Source: Chloroflexales bacterium
GTDB taxonomy: Bacteria > Chloroflexota > Chloroflexia > Chloroflexales > Chloroflexaceae
Length of the DNA stretch: 17,996 nt
NCBI GenBank assembly: GCA_013336035.1
Contig: JAAXUL010000052.1
Coordinates: 1-17,996 of the forward strand
Direction: 5' to 3'
This document shows positions 1 to 6,675 of the stretch, in pieces (position 1 is the first letter of the stretch; each line of letters opens with the position of its first letter). Under the pieces are notes generated by a model. That model worked only from the letters and a program-made list of their open reading frames with translations, did not search any database and was not told where the DNA came from. Both the position numbers and the translations under genes were made by a program.

Positions 1-101
1 CGCGTGAACGAGCCGTAGCGCCGCGAGCCATAGCCGCCATGCAGTGTGCCGTTGCCCGTTGTACTCAGCCATAGCGCGTTGTGCATACCTACCCCGTCAA
101 A

Positions 102-117
102 TACCACCGCGGTGGTA
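102..117. promoter_or_regulatory. Perfect 16-bp palindrome, candidate operator
   Basis: The sequence TACCACCGCGGTGGTA is its own reverse complement, with no mismatch and no spacer. It lies about 124 bp upstream of the first clear start codon (241) in otherwise non-coding DNA. A two-fold symmetric site of this length suits a dimeric repressor or activator, but the binding protein is unknown. A smaller hairpin (6-bp stem, 3-nt loop, 202-216) lies between it and the ribosome binding site of the next gene. Confidence 0.5.
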
Positions 118-240
118 CGCCATGCGTGCCGTCGGGTGCTATCGTGGAGCTGTTCGAGCGCGTGGGCTGCGATGGAGCGTTGAGCATCATCGGACGCTGG
201 CCCCGCACCATGCGGGAACCTGCCGCACAGGAGTGCGAGT

Positions 241-531
241 ATGGAGCAGCACCAACCTCCCAGGGCAACCCGTGGCGAGCCGGCTGTCTACCAGATCAAG
301 GTGAAGGGCCAGCTGAGCGCGGACTGGCGCGCCTGGTTCGACGGGATGACGATCACCCGGGACGCCACTGGCGCAACGCTCATCACCGGCCCGGTGGCCG
401 ATCAAGCAGCCTTGCACGGGCTGCTGCGCAAAGTGCGCGATCTCGGCCTGACGCTGCTCGCACTGAGCTCAAGCGAGCCGAGAGGACTGGACGGGTTAGC
501 GGCAGATTCAGGCGACCTACCCGGCGCGTAG
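241..531 (+). CDS. Small conserved hypothetical protein
   Basis: This 96-residue protein has no assigned function. AGGAG at 229-233 stands 7 nt before the ATG and fixes the start. The central part, from about residue 17 to 78 (YQIKVKGQLSADWRAWFDGM through GPVADQAALHGLLRKVRDLG), resembles small stand-alone proteins I know as hypotheticals in Chloroflexota and Actinobacteriota. The pattern reads as a beta hairpin followed by a helix. No signal peptide, membrane segment or catalytic motif is visible. The last ~18 residues (SSEPRGLDGLAADSGDLPGA region) are low in conserved character and may be an unstructured tail. It is followed on the same strand, after 51 nt, by a membrane protein gene. In such genomes these small proteins often sit near transporters or regulators, but I infer no function from that. 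Confidence 0.75.
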   Translation: MEQHQPPRATRGEPAVYQIKVKGQLSADWRAWFDGMTITRDATGATLITGPVADQAALHGLLRKVRDLGLTLLALSSSEPRGLDGLAADSGDLPGA

Positions 532-582
532 CTGAAACCGGCCCGCCCTCTACGAGTTCGATTCTTCGAGTAAAGGAGATAA

Positions 583-1383
583 ATGATGAACGATTTACGG
601 AAAGTAGCGCAGGTGAGCACAGACACCAAGTCAGCGATCGGAGGAACTCGAATGAGCGAGGCAGCGACACCAGCAGTGGCCGCGGGGAACCGGGTGTCCA
701 CGACGCGAATCGTCGGCGGCGCCGCGGTCGCCTACGCCGCGTCAGTGATCGCTCAGAACGCGATGTTTGACGGTGGTGTAGCCAAGCTCCTCGGCCTTGG
801 CGACGGCACTGGAGCGCCCTCCTACGGCGATCCTCTCGGTGTGGTCCTCGCCTACCACGCCGCGAACCGGGGCGCCGTGGCCGTCGCCGTGGGTCTGGAG
901 GCCGTGAACCTGCCGCTGCTCCTGTTGTTCGTCACGGCGCTGCACGGGCTCGTGCAGCGCCGTGGCGGCGCAGGGACGGACTGGTCGCGGCTCGCGGTGG
1001 CAGCCGGAGCGACGCTCTCGGCGTTATTCGCCCTCGTCATTGCCACGCACATCGCGGTCGTGCTCGCCGCGGATGGCCTGGCCGAGCCGACCCCCGCCTT
1101 CGAGCTGATCTGGCAGCTCCACGCCGCGGCCTTCGCGCTCGCGCTGCCCGCGCTCGGGGCGACCTTCATCGGCGCGGCGCTGGCCACCCACGCCAGCGGG
1201 TTGACACGGCCGTGGCAGCGGCTGCTCGGCGTGGCGGGCGGCAGCTTGCTCATCTTGGCCGGCACCGGAAACCTCGCCATCGCGGATGGCTCGCCACTGT
1301 TGTTCGTCGGGGTTTCGGGCTTAGCCGCGTGGCTCGTCTGGCTCGTTGTCACCGGCCTACGGCTCATCCGTGGACAGGGCTGA
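583..1383 (+). CDS. Six-helix integral membrane protein, unknown function
   Basis: The protein is a 266-residue hydrophobic polypeptide of unknown function. About six membrane segments are visible, near residues 42-60, 106-126, 137-163, 175-200, 211-230 and 236-258. There are no charged catalytic clusters or transporter signatures. It vaguely resembles the DUF4386-like group of small bacterial membrane proteins, but I cannot assign it. Two starts compete. AGGAG at 574-578 serves ATG 583 or ATG 586 (7-nt spacing to the latter), and GGAGG at 640-644 serves the in-frame ATG at 652 (7-nt spacing). The second start removes a polar 23-residue leader and begins MSEAATPAV, which looks like a normal N-terminus. 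The region from 583 to 651 may therefore be a leader or a true extension. The stop is followed 9 nt later by the start of the kinase ORF. Confidence 0.75.
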   Translation: MMNDLRKVAQVSTDTKSAIGGTRMSEAATPAVAAGNRVSTTRIVGGAAVAYAASVIAQNAMFDGGVAKLLGLGDGTGAPSYGDPLGVVLAYHAANRGAVAVAVGLEAVNLPLLLLFVTALHGLVQRRGGAGTDWSRLAVAAGATLSALFALVIATHIAVVLAADGLAEPTPAFELIWQLHAAAFALALPALGATFIGAALATHASGLTRPWQRLLGVAGGSLLILAGTGNLAIADGSPLLFVGVSGLAAWLVWLVVTGLRLIRGQG

Positions 1384-1392
1384 CGTCGCTCT

Positions 1393-1640
1393 ATGGTGGT
1401 GCTCATTGAAGCGAAAGAAAGGAGGTTGGTACAGGTCCACGCCGCGTCACTCAATCAGGCCGACCTCTACCTGCTGCGCGGCGAGCCGTGGGTCGCACGC
1501 CTCTCATCGGGGCTGCGCCGGCCGAAGCGCCCGACCCTCGGCGCCGACATCGCCGGGCGAGTGGTCGCCGTCGGCGGCGGCGTGACACAGTTTCAGCCGG
1601 GGGGGCGCGGTGTATGGCGACCTGTCATCGACTATACCCA
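1393..1640 (+). pseudogene. Remnant of a quinone oxidoreductase (MDR, zinc-type alcohol dehydrogenase-like) gene
   Basis: Residues ~13-70 of the ORF beginning at 1393 match the N-terminal GroES-like domain of medium-chain NAD(P)-dependent quinone oxidoreductases: VQVHAASLNQADLYLLRG, then LRRPKRPTLGADIAGRVVAV, then GGGVTQFQPG. The first ~30 residues of such proteins and the whole NAD(P)-binding domain are missing. The G7 run at 1599-1605 looks like a frameshift. In the +1-shifted frame the DNA immediately after it reads AVYGDLS, which continues the family motif FQPGDxVYGDLS. Near 1427 the expected EVLVQVHA also appears to have lost two bases, since EV and VQVHA are in different frames. Homology stops at about 1636, where kinase sequence begins. 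The remnant is dead as an enzyme, but the frameshift places it in frame with the kinase. Confidence 0.65.
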
Positions 1641-2460
1641 GTTTGTGTTATTTCCCTGGCTGCCCTATGTGCTTGGCAGCGCACCGGCCCCGACCGCTCC
1701 CGGGATGGTGGGGCTGGCCGGGTGGTTGCTGGTGATGGCCACCGTCGCCGAGCTGGCCACGGTCCGCCAGCAGCGCATGCTCCGGACCCGTGAGGAAGAA
1801 GCGCGTCGCCGTGCCGGTGAGGAACGGCTGCGCATCGCGCGTGACTTACACGATGTGCTGGGCCACCACATCTCGCTGATCAGTGTGCAGGCGGGCGTGG
1901 CCCTCCACCTGATGGACCAGCAGCCAACCCAGGCGCGGGTCGCGCTCGCGGTGATCCGCGATGCCAGTAAGGACGCGCTGCGTGAGCTGCGCTCGGTGCT
2001 CGATGTGCTGCGCCAGGTCCAGGAAGCCCCGCCGCGCACCCCAGCCCCAGGGCTCGCCCAGCTCGGCGACCTCGCCGCCCGCGCGTCCGAGGCGGGCTTG
2101 CAGGTGCAGACCGAGGTTTCTGGCGAGCTCAAGGGGCTCTCAGCCAGCGTGGACCTGACCGCCTTTCGCATCATTCAGGAAGCCTTGACCAATGTCATGC
2201 GCCACTCTGGTCAGACCGCGTCGTGCGTCCAGGTGACCTGTACCGCGCACGAGCTCACCCTGCGGATTGACAACCCGGTCGCGCGTGACGCATCACGCCC
2301 TGGGAGCGGGCCTGGCCAGGGCATTCGCGGGATGCAAGAGCGGGCGACCGCCCTGGGCGGGGTGCTCGAAGCCGGACCACGTCCCGATGGTGGGTTTCGG
2401 GTCTTCGCCCGCTTGCCGCTTAATGGCAGTCCGGTGACGACTCCAGGGGCAGGGCCATGA
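1393..2460 (+). CDS. Sensor histidine kinase (DesK/NarX-like), N-terminus lost and fused to an oxidoreductase remnant
   Basis: The kinase part begins near residue 77. It has a short hydrophobic stretch (residues ~82-96), one clear membrane segment (~105-122), then a charged linker. The HisKA_3 dimerisation helix has the phospho-acceptor in RIARDLHDVLGHH (His153), and a HATPase domain follows with N-box Asn267 (IQEALTNVMRH) and G-box GIRGMQERATALGG (310-323). The DNG box is altered to RIDNPV, which I believe also occurs in this kinase class. Relatives have four or five membrane helices before the HisKA_3 helix; here most are gone, replaced by MDR-derived sequence. The protein could start at ATG 1393, or internally at ATG 1705 (Met105), which has no good ribosome binding site. 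AAAGGAGG at 1418-1425 lies inside the ORF and is not spaced for any in-frame ATG. The stop overlaps the next start (ATGA at 2457-2460), so the kinase partners the following regulator. Signal sensing is probably impaired. Confidence 0.8.
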   Translation: MVVLIEAKERRLVQVHAASLNQADLYLLRGEPWVARLSSGLRRPKRPTLGADIAGRVVAVGGGVTQFQPGGRGVWRPVIDYTQFVLFPWLPYVLGSAPAPTAPGMVGLAGWLLVMATVAELATVRQQRMLRTREEEARRRAGEERLRIARDLHDVLGHHISLISVQAGVALHLMDQQPTQARVALAVIRDASKDALRELRSVLDVLRQVQEAPPRTPAPGLAQLGDLAARASEAGLQVQTEVSGELKGLSASVDLTAFRIIQEALTNVMRHSGQTASCVQVTCTAHELTLRIDNPVARDASRPGSGPGQGIRGMQERATALGGVLEAGPRPDGGFRVFARLPLNGSPVTTPGAGP

Positions 2461-3113
2461 TCCGGATCCTGCTCGCCGACGATCAGGCGCTCGTGCGCGC
2501 GGGCTTCCGGGCGCTGCTCGACGCCCAGGACGAGCTGCAGGTGGTCGGCGAGGCCGGGGATGGCGATGCGGCGGTCCGGCTGGTCACGCAGCTCATCCCG
2601 GATGTGGTGCTCATGGACATCCGCATGCCGCGCTGCGATGGGCTGGAGGCCACGCGGCGCATCGTGGCCGACGCGCGGCTGGCCCAGGTCAAAATCATTA
2701 TCCTGACAACCTTCGATCTGGACGAGTACCTGTTCGAGGCCCTGCGGGCCGGGGCCAGTGGGTTCCTGGTCAAGGATACCGAGCCGGTGGACCTGATCCG
2801 CGGGATTCACGCCGTCGCCCGCGGGGATGGGCTGCTGTCCCCTGGGGTAACCCGGCGGCTGATCGCGGAGTTCGCCACGGCGACGAGCAAACCTGCGCCC
2901 GGACCCGACCTGGGGGCGCTGACCGAGCGCGAGCGGGAAGTGATGGCGTTAGTGGCCGGCGGGCTGTCCAACGATGAGATCGCCGAACGGCTCGTCGTCA
3001 GTCCCGCGACCGCCAAGACCCACGTGAGCCGGGCGATGGTGAAGCTCGGCGCCCGTGACCGCGCGCAGCTGGTCGTGTTCGCCTACCAGTCGGGCCTCGT
3101 CCGAGCAGGCTAG
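2457..3113 (+). CDS. NarL/FixJ-family response regulator
   Basis: This 218-residue DNA-binding response regulator is complete. The receiver domain (1-120) has the acidic pair D8/D9, phospho-acceptor Asp54 in VVLMDIRMP, the switch Thr84/Thr85 in IILTTFD, and Lys106 in FLVKDTEP. A LuxR-type helix-turn-helix spans ~153-215, with LTEREREVMALVAGGLSNDE and the recognition helix region VSPATAKTHVSRAMVKLGAR. It should be phosphorylated by the upstream kinase and bind promoter DNA as a dimer. Its ATG overlaps the kinase stop (ATGA), so the two are translationally coupled. Unlike the kinase it shows no truncation. The gene it regulates is not evident: the DNA just downstream is a broken dehydrogenase gene. 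The target may be outside the window or lost. Confidence 0.93.
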   Translation: MIRILLADDQALVRAGFRALLDAQDELQVVGEAGDGDAAVRLVTQLIPDVVLMDIRMPRCDGLEATRRIVADARLAQVKIIILTTFDLDEYLFEALRAGASGFLVKDTEPVDLIRGIHAVARGDGLLSPGVTRRLIAEFATATSKPAPGPDLGALTEREREVMALVAGGLSNDEIAERLVVSPATAKTHVSRAMVKLGARDRAQLVVFAYQSGLVRAG

Positions 3114-3152
3114 TACGCCCAACCCGCCTACGCCATCCCCATCCTCTTCCCT

Positions 3153-3623
3153 GTGAGGGAACCCGTCGCGGTCTACTCGCAGGGCACCCGCAACATCGTG
3201 CACGCGATGCTGGACCATAGCCTCCGGCGCCTGGTCTGCGTGAGCTCGCTGGGGGTCTCCCCCGAGGTCCCACCCAGTGAAACGTTCCTCTTCCGCACGG
3301 TGATCGGTCCGTACCTGCTCAGGTTGGGTCGCACCGTGTACGAGGATATGCGGCGCATGGAAGCCATCGTGCGCCAAAGCGGTCTGGACTGGACGATCAT
3401 CCGGCCCGCGGGCCTCTTCGATAGCCCCGTAGTCACGGACTATCAGGTCGCCACCCGCCGCATGCGCGGCCGGTTCACGTCACGCACCGATCTCGCCGAT
3501 GCGCTCGTGCGTGCCGCCGTCGACCACCGTCACGTAGGGAGCACCATCGAAATCGTGACCACCGCCGGCACCCCGTCTTTCACCAGCATGTTCCTGAAGG
3601 AAGCGCTCCATATTGGCACGTGA
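3153..3623 (+). CDS. NAD(P)-binding NmrA/SDR-type oxidoreductase, N-terminally truncated (probable pseudogene)
   Basis: The 156 residues match the C-terminal two-thirds of atypical short-chain dehydrogenase/NmrA-like proteins. YSQGTRNIVHAM is the helix before strand 5, RRLVCVSSLG (25-34) is the family SS motif, and LDWTIIRPAGLFD (78-90) is the downstream signature. The family's first ~75-80 residues, including the Rossmann glycine motif GxxGxxG that binds the cofactor, are absent. The frame has no stop back to the TAG ending the response regulator (3111-3113), but the 40 bp between them (YAQPAYAIPILFP in this frame) show no family similarity. The only start is GTG 3153, without a good ribosome binding site. 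I infer a deletion joined DNA near 3155 to the end of the regulator gene. Without the cofactor loop the product should be inactive. Confidence 0.7.
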   Translation: MREPVAVYSQGTRNIVHAMLDHSLRRLVCVSSLGVSPEVPPSETFLFRTVIGPYLLRLGRTVYEDMRRMEAIVRQSGLDWTIIRPAGLFDSPVVTDYQVATRRMRGRFTSRTDLADALVRAAVDHRHVGSTIEIVTTAGTPSFTSMFLKEALHIGT

Positions 3624-3737
3624 GCTTCGCGTTGCCGCAAGGGGGTGCGTGCAGAACGCCAGGTACCGCCAGCAGTCGCCAGCTAAGGTTCGCGACCAGC
3701 GGGTAGAGCGCACCACGTCGTCATTGAGGCTCGCGGC

Positions 3738-4379
3738 TCAGATCAAGCCCTGCTCACGGGCGAGGCGAGCGGCGTGGGCGCGGTTGTTGGCGTGGAGCTT
3801 GTCGAGGATGGTCGAGACGTAGTTCTTTACGGTGCCCTCGGCCAGTGCGAGCTCCTGCCCGATCTCGCGGTTGCTGCGCCCGTCGCCGATCAGCCGCAGG
3901 ATCTCCCGCTCCCGCTCGCTGAGCGGCTCGCCCTCCGGCTGCGGCTGCATGCTGCCCCGGCTGAACTCGGAGATCAGGCGCATCGCCACGCTCGGCTGCA
4001 CGATGCTCTCGCCGCCGTGAACCCGCCGGATCGTGGCCAGGAGCTCGGGGGCGGGGGTGTCCTTGAGCAGGTAGCCACGGGCACCGGCCTTGAGCCCCTC
4101 GAAGACATAGGCGTCATAGTCGAAGGTGGTCAGGATGATCACCCGCGTCTGGGGCAGCACCGCGGCGAGGCGGGCGGTTGCCTTCACGCCGTCCAGCCGC
4201 GGCATCTGCACATCCATCAACACAATGTCGGGCCGCAGCCGCAGCGCCAGCCCGACCGCCTCCTCGCCGTCGCCGGCCGTGCCGACCACGGCGAAGCCCT
4301 CCTCCAGCTCCAGGATCGTCCGCAGGCCGTCCCGCATGAGGGCCTGGTCCTCGGCGATCAGCACGCGAATGTCGCTCAT
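3738..4379 (-). CDS. NarL/LuxR-family response regulator of an ABC-exporter operon
   Basis: The 213-residue regulator has a complete receiver domain: acidic residues E10/D11, phospho-acceptor Asp56 (DIVLMDVQMP), Thr84/Thr85 (IILTTFD) and Lys106 (YLLKDTP). A LuxR-type HTH domain spans ~152-207 (LSEREREILRLIGDGRSNRE, then LALAEGTVKNYVSTILDKL). Its ATG overlaps the TGA of the upstream sensor kinase by 4 nt, so the two are translationally coupled cognates. It is the last gene of the leftward operon ATPase-permease-kinase-regulator. By analogy with B. subtilis YvfRS-YvfTU and similar modules, it probably regulates the exporter genes. The palindrome at 7581-7592 is a candidate target (inference). 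Confidence 0.94.
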   Translation of the reverse strand: MSDIRVLIAEDQALMRDGLRTILELEEGFAVVGTAGDGEEAVGLALRLRPDIVLMDVQMPRLDGVKATARLAAVLPQTRVIILTTFDYDAYVFEGLKAGARGYLLKDTPAPELLATIRRVHGGESIVQPSVAMRLISEFSRGSMQPQPEGEPLSEREREILRLIGDGRSNREIGQELALAEGTVKNYVSTILDKLHANNRAHAARLAREQGLI

Positions 4380-5611
4380 ACAACCACCATCGCCGTATTC
4401 GGGATATGCGCCGTCACCAGCGTCCCGCCTTCCGCTCGCGGTGTAATCTCAACCTGCCCACCAAGGGCGTCGGCCCGCTCGCGCATCCCGACGACGCCAA
4501 AGTGGCCGGGCTTGCGCAGGTCGGCCGGGCGCACGCCGATGCCGTTGTCGGCCACCTCGATGCGCCACGTGTGGCCGTCATGCCGGAGGGCGAGCTCGGC
4601 CTGGTGCGCCCGCGCGTGGCGCTCGACGTTCACCAAGGCCTCGCGGGCGATCAGGAACAGGGCCTCGGCAACCTGGGGCGGGGGCAACTGCTCCTCCAGG
4701 GCGGCCACGCGCACGGCGACCACTCCGCGGGCGGAGACTTCGGCGGCCAGACGCCGCAGCGCCGCCGGTAGGTCGTGATGGTCGAGCGTGGGGGCCCGCA
4801 GGTCGGCGAGCGAGCGCCGCAGCTCACCCATCGTGGCCCGCACCAGGGCGCGGGTTGCCTCCAGCTCGGTGTCGCCCCGGGCGGCGTCCAGCCGGTACAG
4901 CCGCTGTGCAGCCTCCAGCTTGACGTTCACCGCCACCAGAGCGTGGCCGAGGCTATCGTGCATCTCGCGGGCCAGCCGGGTGCGCTCGCGCAGGACGGCC
5001 AGCTCCTCCTGCTGGGCGGCGGCGGCTTCCAGCTCGCCCTTGGCCCGCCGCAGCTCGGCCACTAGCGCCAGCAGCCGGTAGCGCTGGCCGTACAGCACCG
5101 TCAGCAGCGCGCCGGCCACCAGCCAGACCCCCATCATCAGAGCGAAGGTGGCGATGCTGGCCCACTCGGCCCGAACCACGGCCTCGATCCAGCCGAGCGG
5201 TCCGGCGAGAAGCGCGAACAGCGGCACCAGCACCGTCGCCCACCAGCGCGGGCGCAGCGCGCCGAAGGTCTGGCCCATAAACGCGAAGCCGAGACCGAAG
5301 AACGCACCGCTCAGGGCCAGCAGGGCGGCGAAGATGAGCAGCTGAAGCGTGAAGTAGACCCAGGCCCGGCGCGGGCGCATCGGCCAGTCGAGCTCGGGCC
5401 AGTAGACCAGCTGGAAGAGCGCCGCGCTCGCCGCGCAGAGCCCGAACGCGGCGCCGAGCCCCCAGCCCCCAAGGGGGTCGTCGGGATCCTGGGTGGCCCA
5501 GTGCAGGCTGATCGCGATCGAGACGTAGTAGATGATTGTCCAGATCAGCGGCATCCGCTCCAGCATGCGGTCGCCGAATAGGCGCTGCTCGGCCGGCTGC
5601 GGCTCGTTCAC
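4376..5611 (-). CDS. Sensor histidine kinase (HisKA_3), partner of the 3738-4379 regulator
   Basis: This kinase of 411 residues is counted from GTG 5611, which has GAGGGAGA a few bases upstream. The frame is open to another GTG at 5665 that would overlap the permease stop by 10 nt and give 429 residues, but the 18 added residues look non-conserved. Five or six membrane helices fill residues ~22-175, followed by a coiled coil (~180-210). The phospho-acceptor is His218 in LAREMHDSLGH, the N-box is Asn328 in IAREALVNVERHA, G1 is DNGIG (355-359) and G2 is GVVGMRERADALGG (372-385). There is no large extracellular loop, as in intramembrane-sensing kinases next to ABC transporters. The stop overlaps the regulator start. 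It most likely senses membrane stress or the exporter's substrate (inference). Confidence 0.93.
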   Translation of the reverse strand: MNEPQPAEQRLFGDRMLERMPLIWTIIYYVSIAISLHWATQDPDDPLGGWGLGAAFGLCAASAALFQLVYWPELDWPMRPRRAWVYFTLQLLIFAALLALSGAFFGLGFAFMGQTFGALRPRWWATVLVPLFALLAGPLGWIEAVVRAEWASIATFALMMGVWLVAGALLTVLYGQRYRLLALVAELRRAKGELEAAAAQQEELAVLRERTRLAREMHDSLGHALVAVNVKLEAAQRLYRLDAARGDTELEATRALVRATMGELRRSLADLRAPTLDHHDLPAALRRLAAEVSARGVVAVRVAALEEQLPPPQVAEALFLIAREALVNVERHARAHQAELALRHDGHTWRIEVADNGIGVRPADLRKPGHFGVVGMRERADALGGQVEITPRAEGGTLVTAHIPNTAMVVV

Positions 5612-5655
5612 GGCGCTCTCCCTCTGCGTCTCGAACCCGGTACCGCTATCATACC

Positions 5656-6405
5656 CTATCGCCACGGCTCCCAGCGGAACCAGCGGGCGGCGATGAGCAG
5701 CCCGAGCAGCCCGAAGAGGGCGAGGCCGGCGAGGTTGAGGGCGGCCGCCTGCACCGCGCCCGCACCCGTCAGCGCCGGGCGGACGAGATCTACCAGCATG
5801 AAGGCCGGGGTGAAGCGCGCCGCCTCCACCAGCCAGCCGGGGAGCATCTCGGCGGGCAGGAACAGGTTCGAGATGAACATCAGCGGGAAGTAGATCACAT
5901 TGCCCACAGCCGAGGCCGCGCCCGCGCTGGGGACGAGGGCGGCGATGGCCTGGCCGAGCAGCACGAAGGCCAGGGCGCCCGCCAGGGCGACGGCGCCCGC
6001 CAGCAGCACGGCGGCCGGGGCGAAGCGGGCGCCGAGGGCGACCACGGCCACGGCGGTGATCAGCGCCGACTGGAGCAGCACCAGCAGCAGCCGCACGCCG
6101 GTGTAGGCGAGGATGAGCACGGCGGGCGGCAGCGGGCTGGCCTGCACCCGCTGCAGGATGCCCTGCTCGCGGACGTGGACCAGCCGGCTCGCGTCGCCGA
6201 GGAAGGCCCCGCTCATGATGTTCAGCACGACAATGCCGGCGGTGAGCCAGGCTACGGCGGCAGCCGGCTCCGGCCCCTGCCCCGCGAAGATCAGGCTGTT
6301 GAGCAGCAGCAAGCCGACCGGGAAGGCGAAGTTCCAGAACAGCACCGACGGGTGGCGCAGCTCCATCAGGAGGAGCATGCGGAACATGGTGGCAAGGCGT
6401 CGCAT
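5656..6405 (-). CDS. ABC-2 type transporter permease
   Basis: This 249-residue permease is the membrane half of a DrrB-like ABC-2 exporter. The start is ATG 6405, preceded by AGGAGG (6411-6416) at 5-nt spacing, and it gives the usual short cytoplasmic N-terminus (MRRLATMFRMLLLMELRH). Six membrane segments are visible near residues 22-42, 50-70, 97-122, 133-155, 165-185 and 220-242. The typical ABC-2 coupling segment VREQGILQRVQASPLPP (78-94) lies between helices 2 and 3, and helix 5 ends with the FISNLFLP pattern. The frame stays open upstream to 6624, but that extension is a remnant of another gene read through after a frameshift. The permease pairs with the ATPase at 6676-7491; two copies of each would form the pump. 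Confidence 0.93.
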   Translation of the reverse strand: MRRLATMFRMLLLMELRHPSVLFWNFAFPVGLLLLNSLIFAGQGPEPAAAVAWLTAGIVVLNIMSGAFLGDASRLVHVREQGILQRVQASPLPPAVLILAYTGVRLLLVLLQSALITAVAVVALGARFAPAAVLLAGAVALAGALAFVLLGQAIAALVPSAGAASAVGNVIYFPLMFISNLFLPAEMLPGWLVEAARFTPAFMLVDLVRPALTGAGAVQAAALNLAGLALFGLLGLLIAARWFRWEPWR

Positions 6406-6416
6406 CACAACCTCCT

Positions 6417-6435
6417 GGCGGCCCGCTCGGCCGCC
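6417..6435. other. GC hairpin next to the permease ribosome binding site
   Basis: A 7-bp perfect stem of pure G/C (GGCGGCC and GGCCGCC) with a 5-nt loop ends one base before the AGGAGG of the permease gene. In the mRNA it would sit just 5' of the ribosome binding site. It may affect translation or protect the downstream transcript. It lacks a U-tract, so it is not a standard terminator. Confidence 0.4.
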
Positions 6436-6440
6436 GTAGA

Positions 6441-6659
6441 TCACTCGAGTGGCGTGAGGCCAGGATAGCCCCAAGCAGGAAAGAGCAGGAGCATCCACAG
6501 GCCGAAGCCGATCTTCAGCAGGGCGCTCGATCGGCGCGTTCGGCAGCAGGCGCAGACCGGCCAAGGCGTTGGCGATCGTCACGAACCCGAGCAGGGCCAT
6601 CAGCGGCCCGTGGGACAGGCCCATGATGATAAAGGGAGCACGAGCGCGGGTTCCACGGC
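6441..6659 (-). pseudogene. Frameshifted small two-helix membrane protein between ATPase and permease
   Basis: The 270-bp gap between ATPase and permease has coding character. Read leftward, one frame gives PFIIMGLSHGPLMALLGF followed by VTIANALAGLRLLP (from about 6635 down to ~6546), a good membrane helix. The next frame then gives SALLKIGFGLWMLLLFPAWG and YPGLTPLE with a TGA at 6441-6443, a second helix. Joining the two needs one frameshift near 6530-6545. A polar start such as VEELPWNPR, near 6666 in yet another frame, would need a second shift. The original product would be about 75-80 residues with two helices. I do not recognise the family. It may be a real gene with a sequencing error, or a decayed accessory subunit of the exporter. 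Exact ends are uncertain. Confidence 0.4.
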
Positions 6660-6675
6660 AGCTCCTCCACGGCTC

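Noticed and set aside
550..572. tRNA T-arm-like sequence GAGTTCGATTC
   Set aside because: The flanking bases do not form a 5-bp T-stem, and no acceptor, D or anticodon arm can be found upstream. It lies in the spacer before a ribosome binding site.
81..770. 229-codon + strand frame from GTG 81
   Set aside because: It overlaps two better-supported genes, has no ribosome binding site, and becomes an Arg-rich shadow sequence after residue ~60.
3774..4778. Open + strand frame of 334 codons opposite the regulator and kinase
   Set aside because: The - strand carries a complete response regulator and kinase with all motifs; the + frame is their shadow, and its domain-free composition supports that.
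5656..6624. A 322-residue permease starting at 6624
   Set aside because: The AGGAGG-preceded ATG at 6405 gives a normal-length ABC-2 permease. The extra residues come from a different small gene entered through a frameshift, plus a non-conserved linker.
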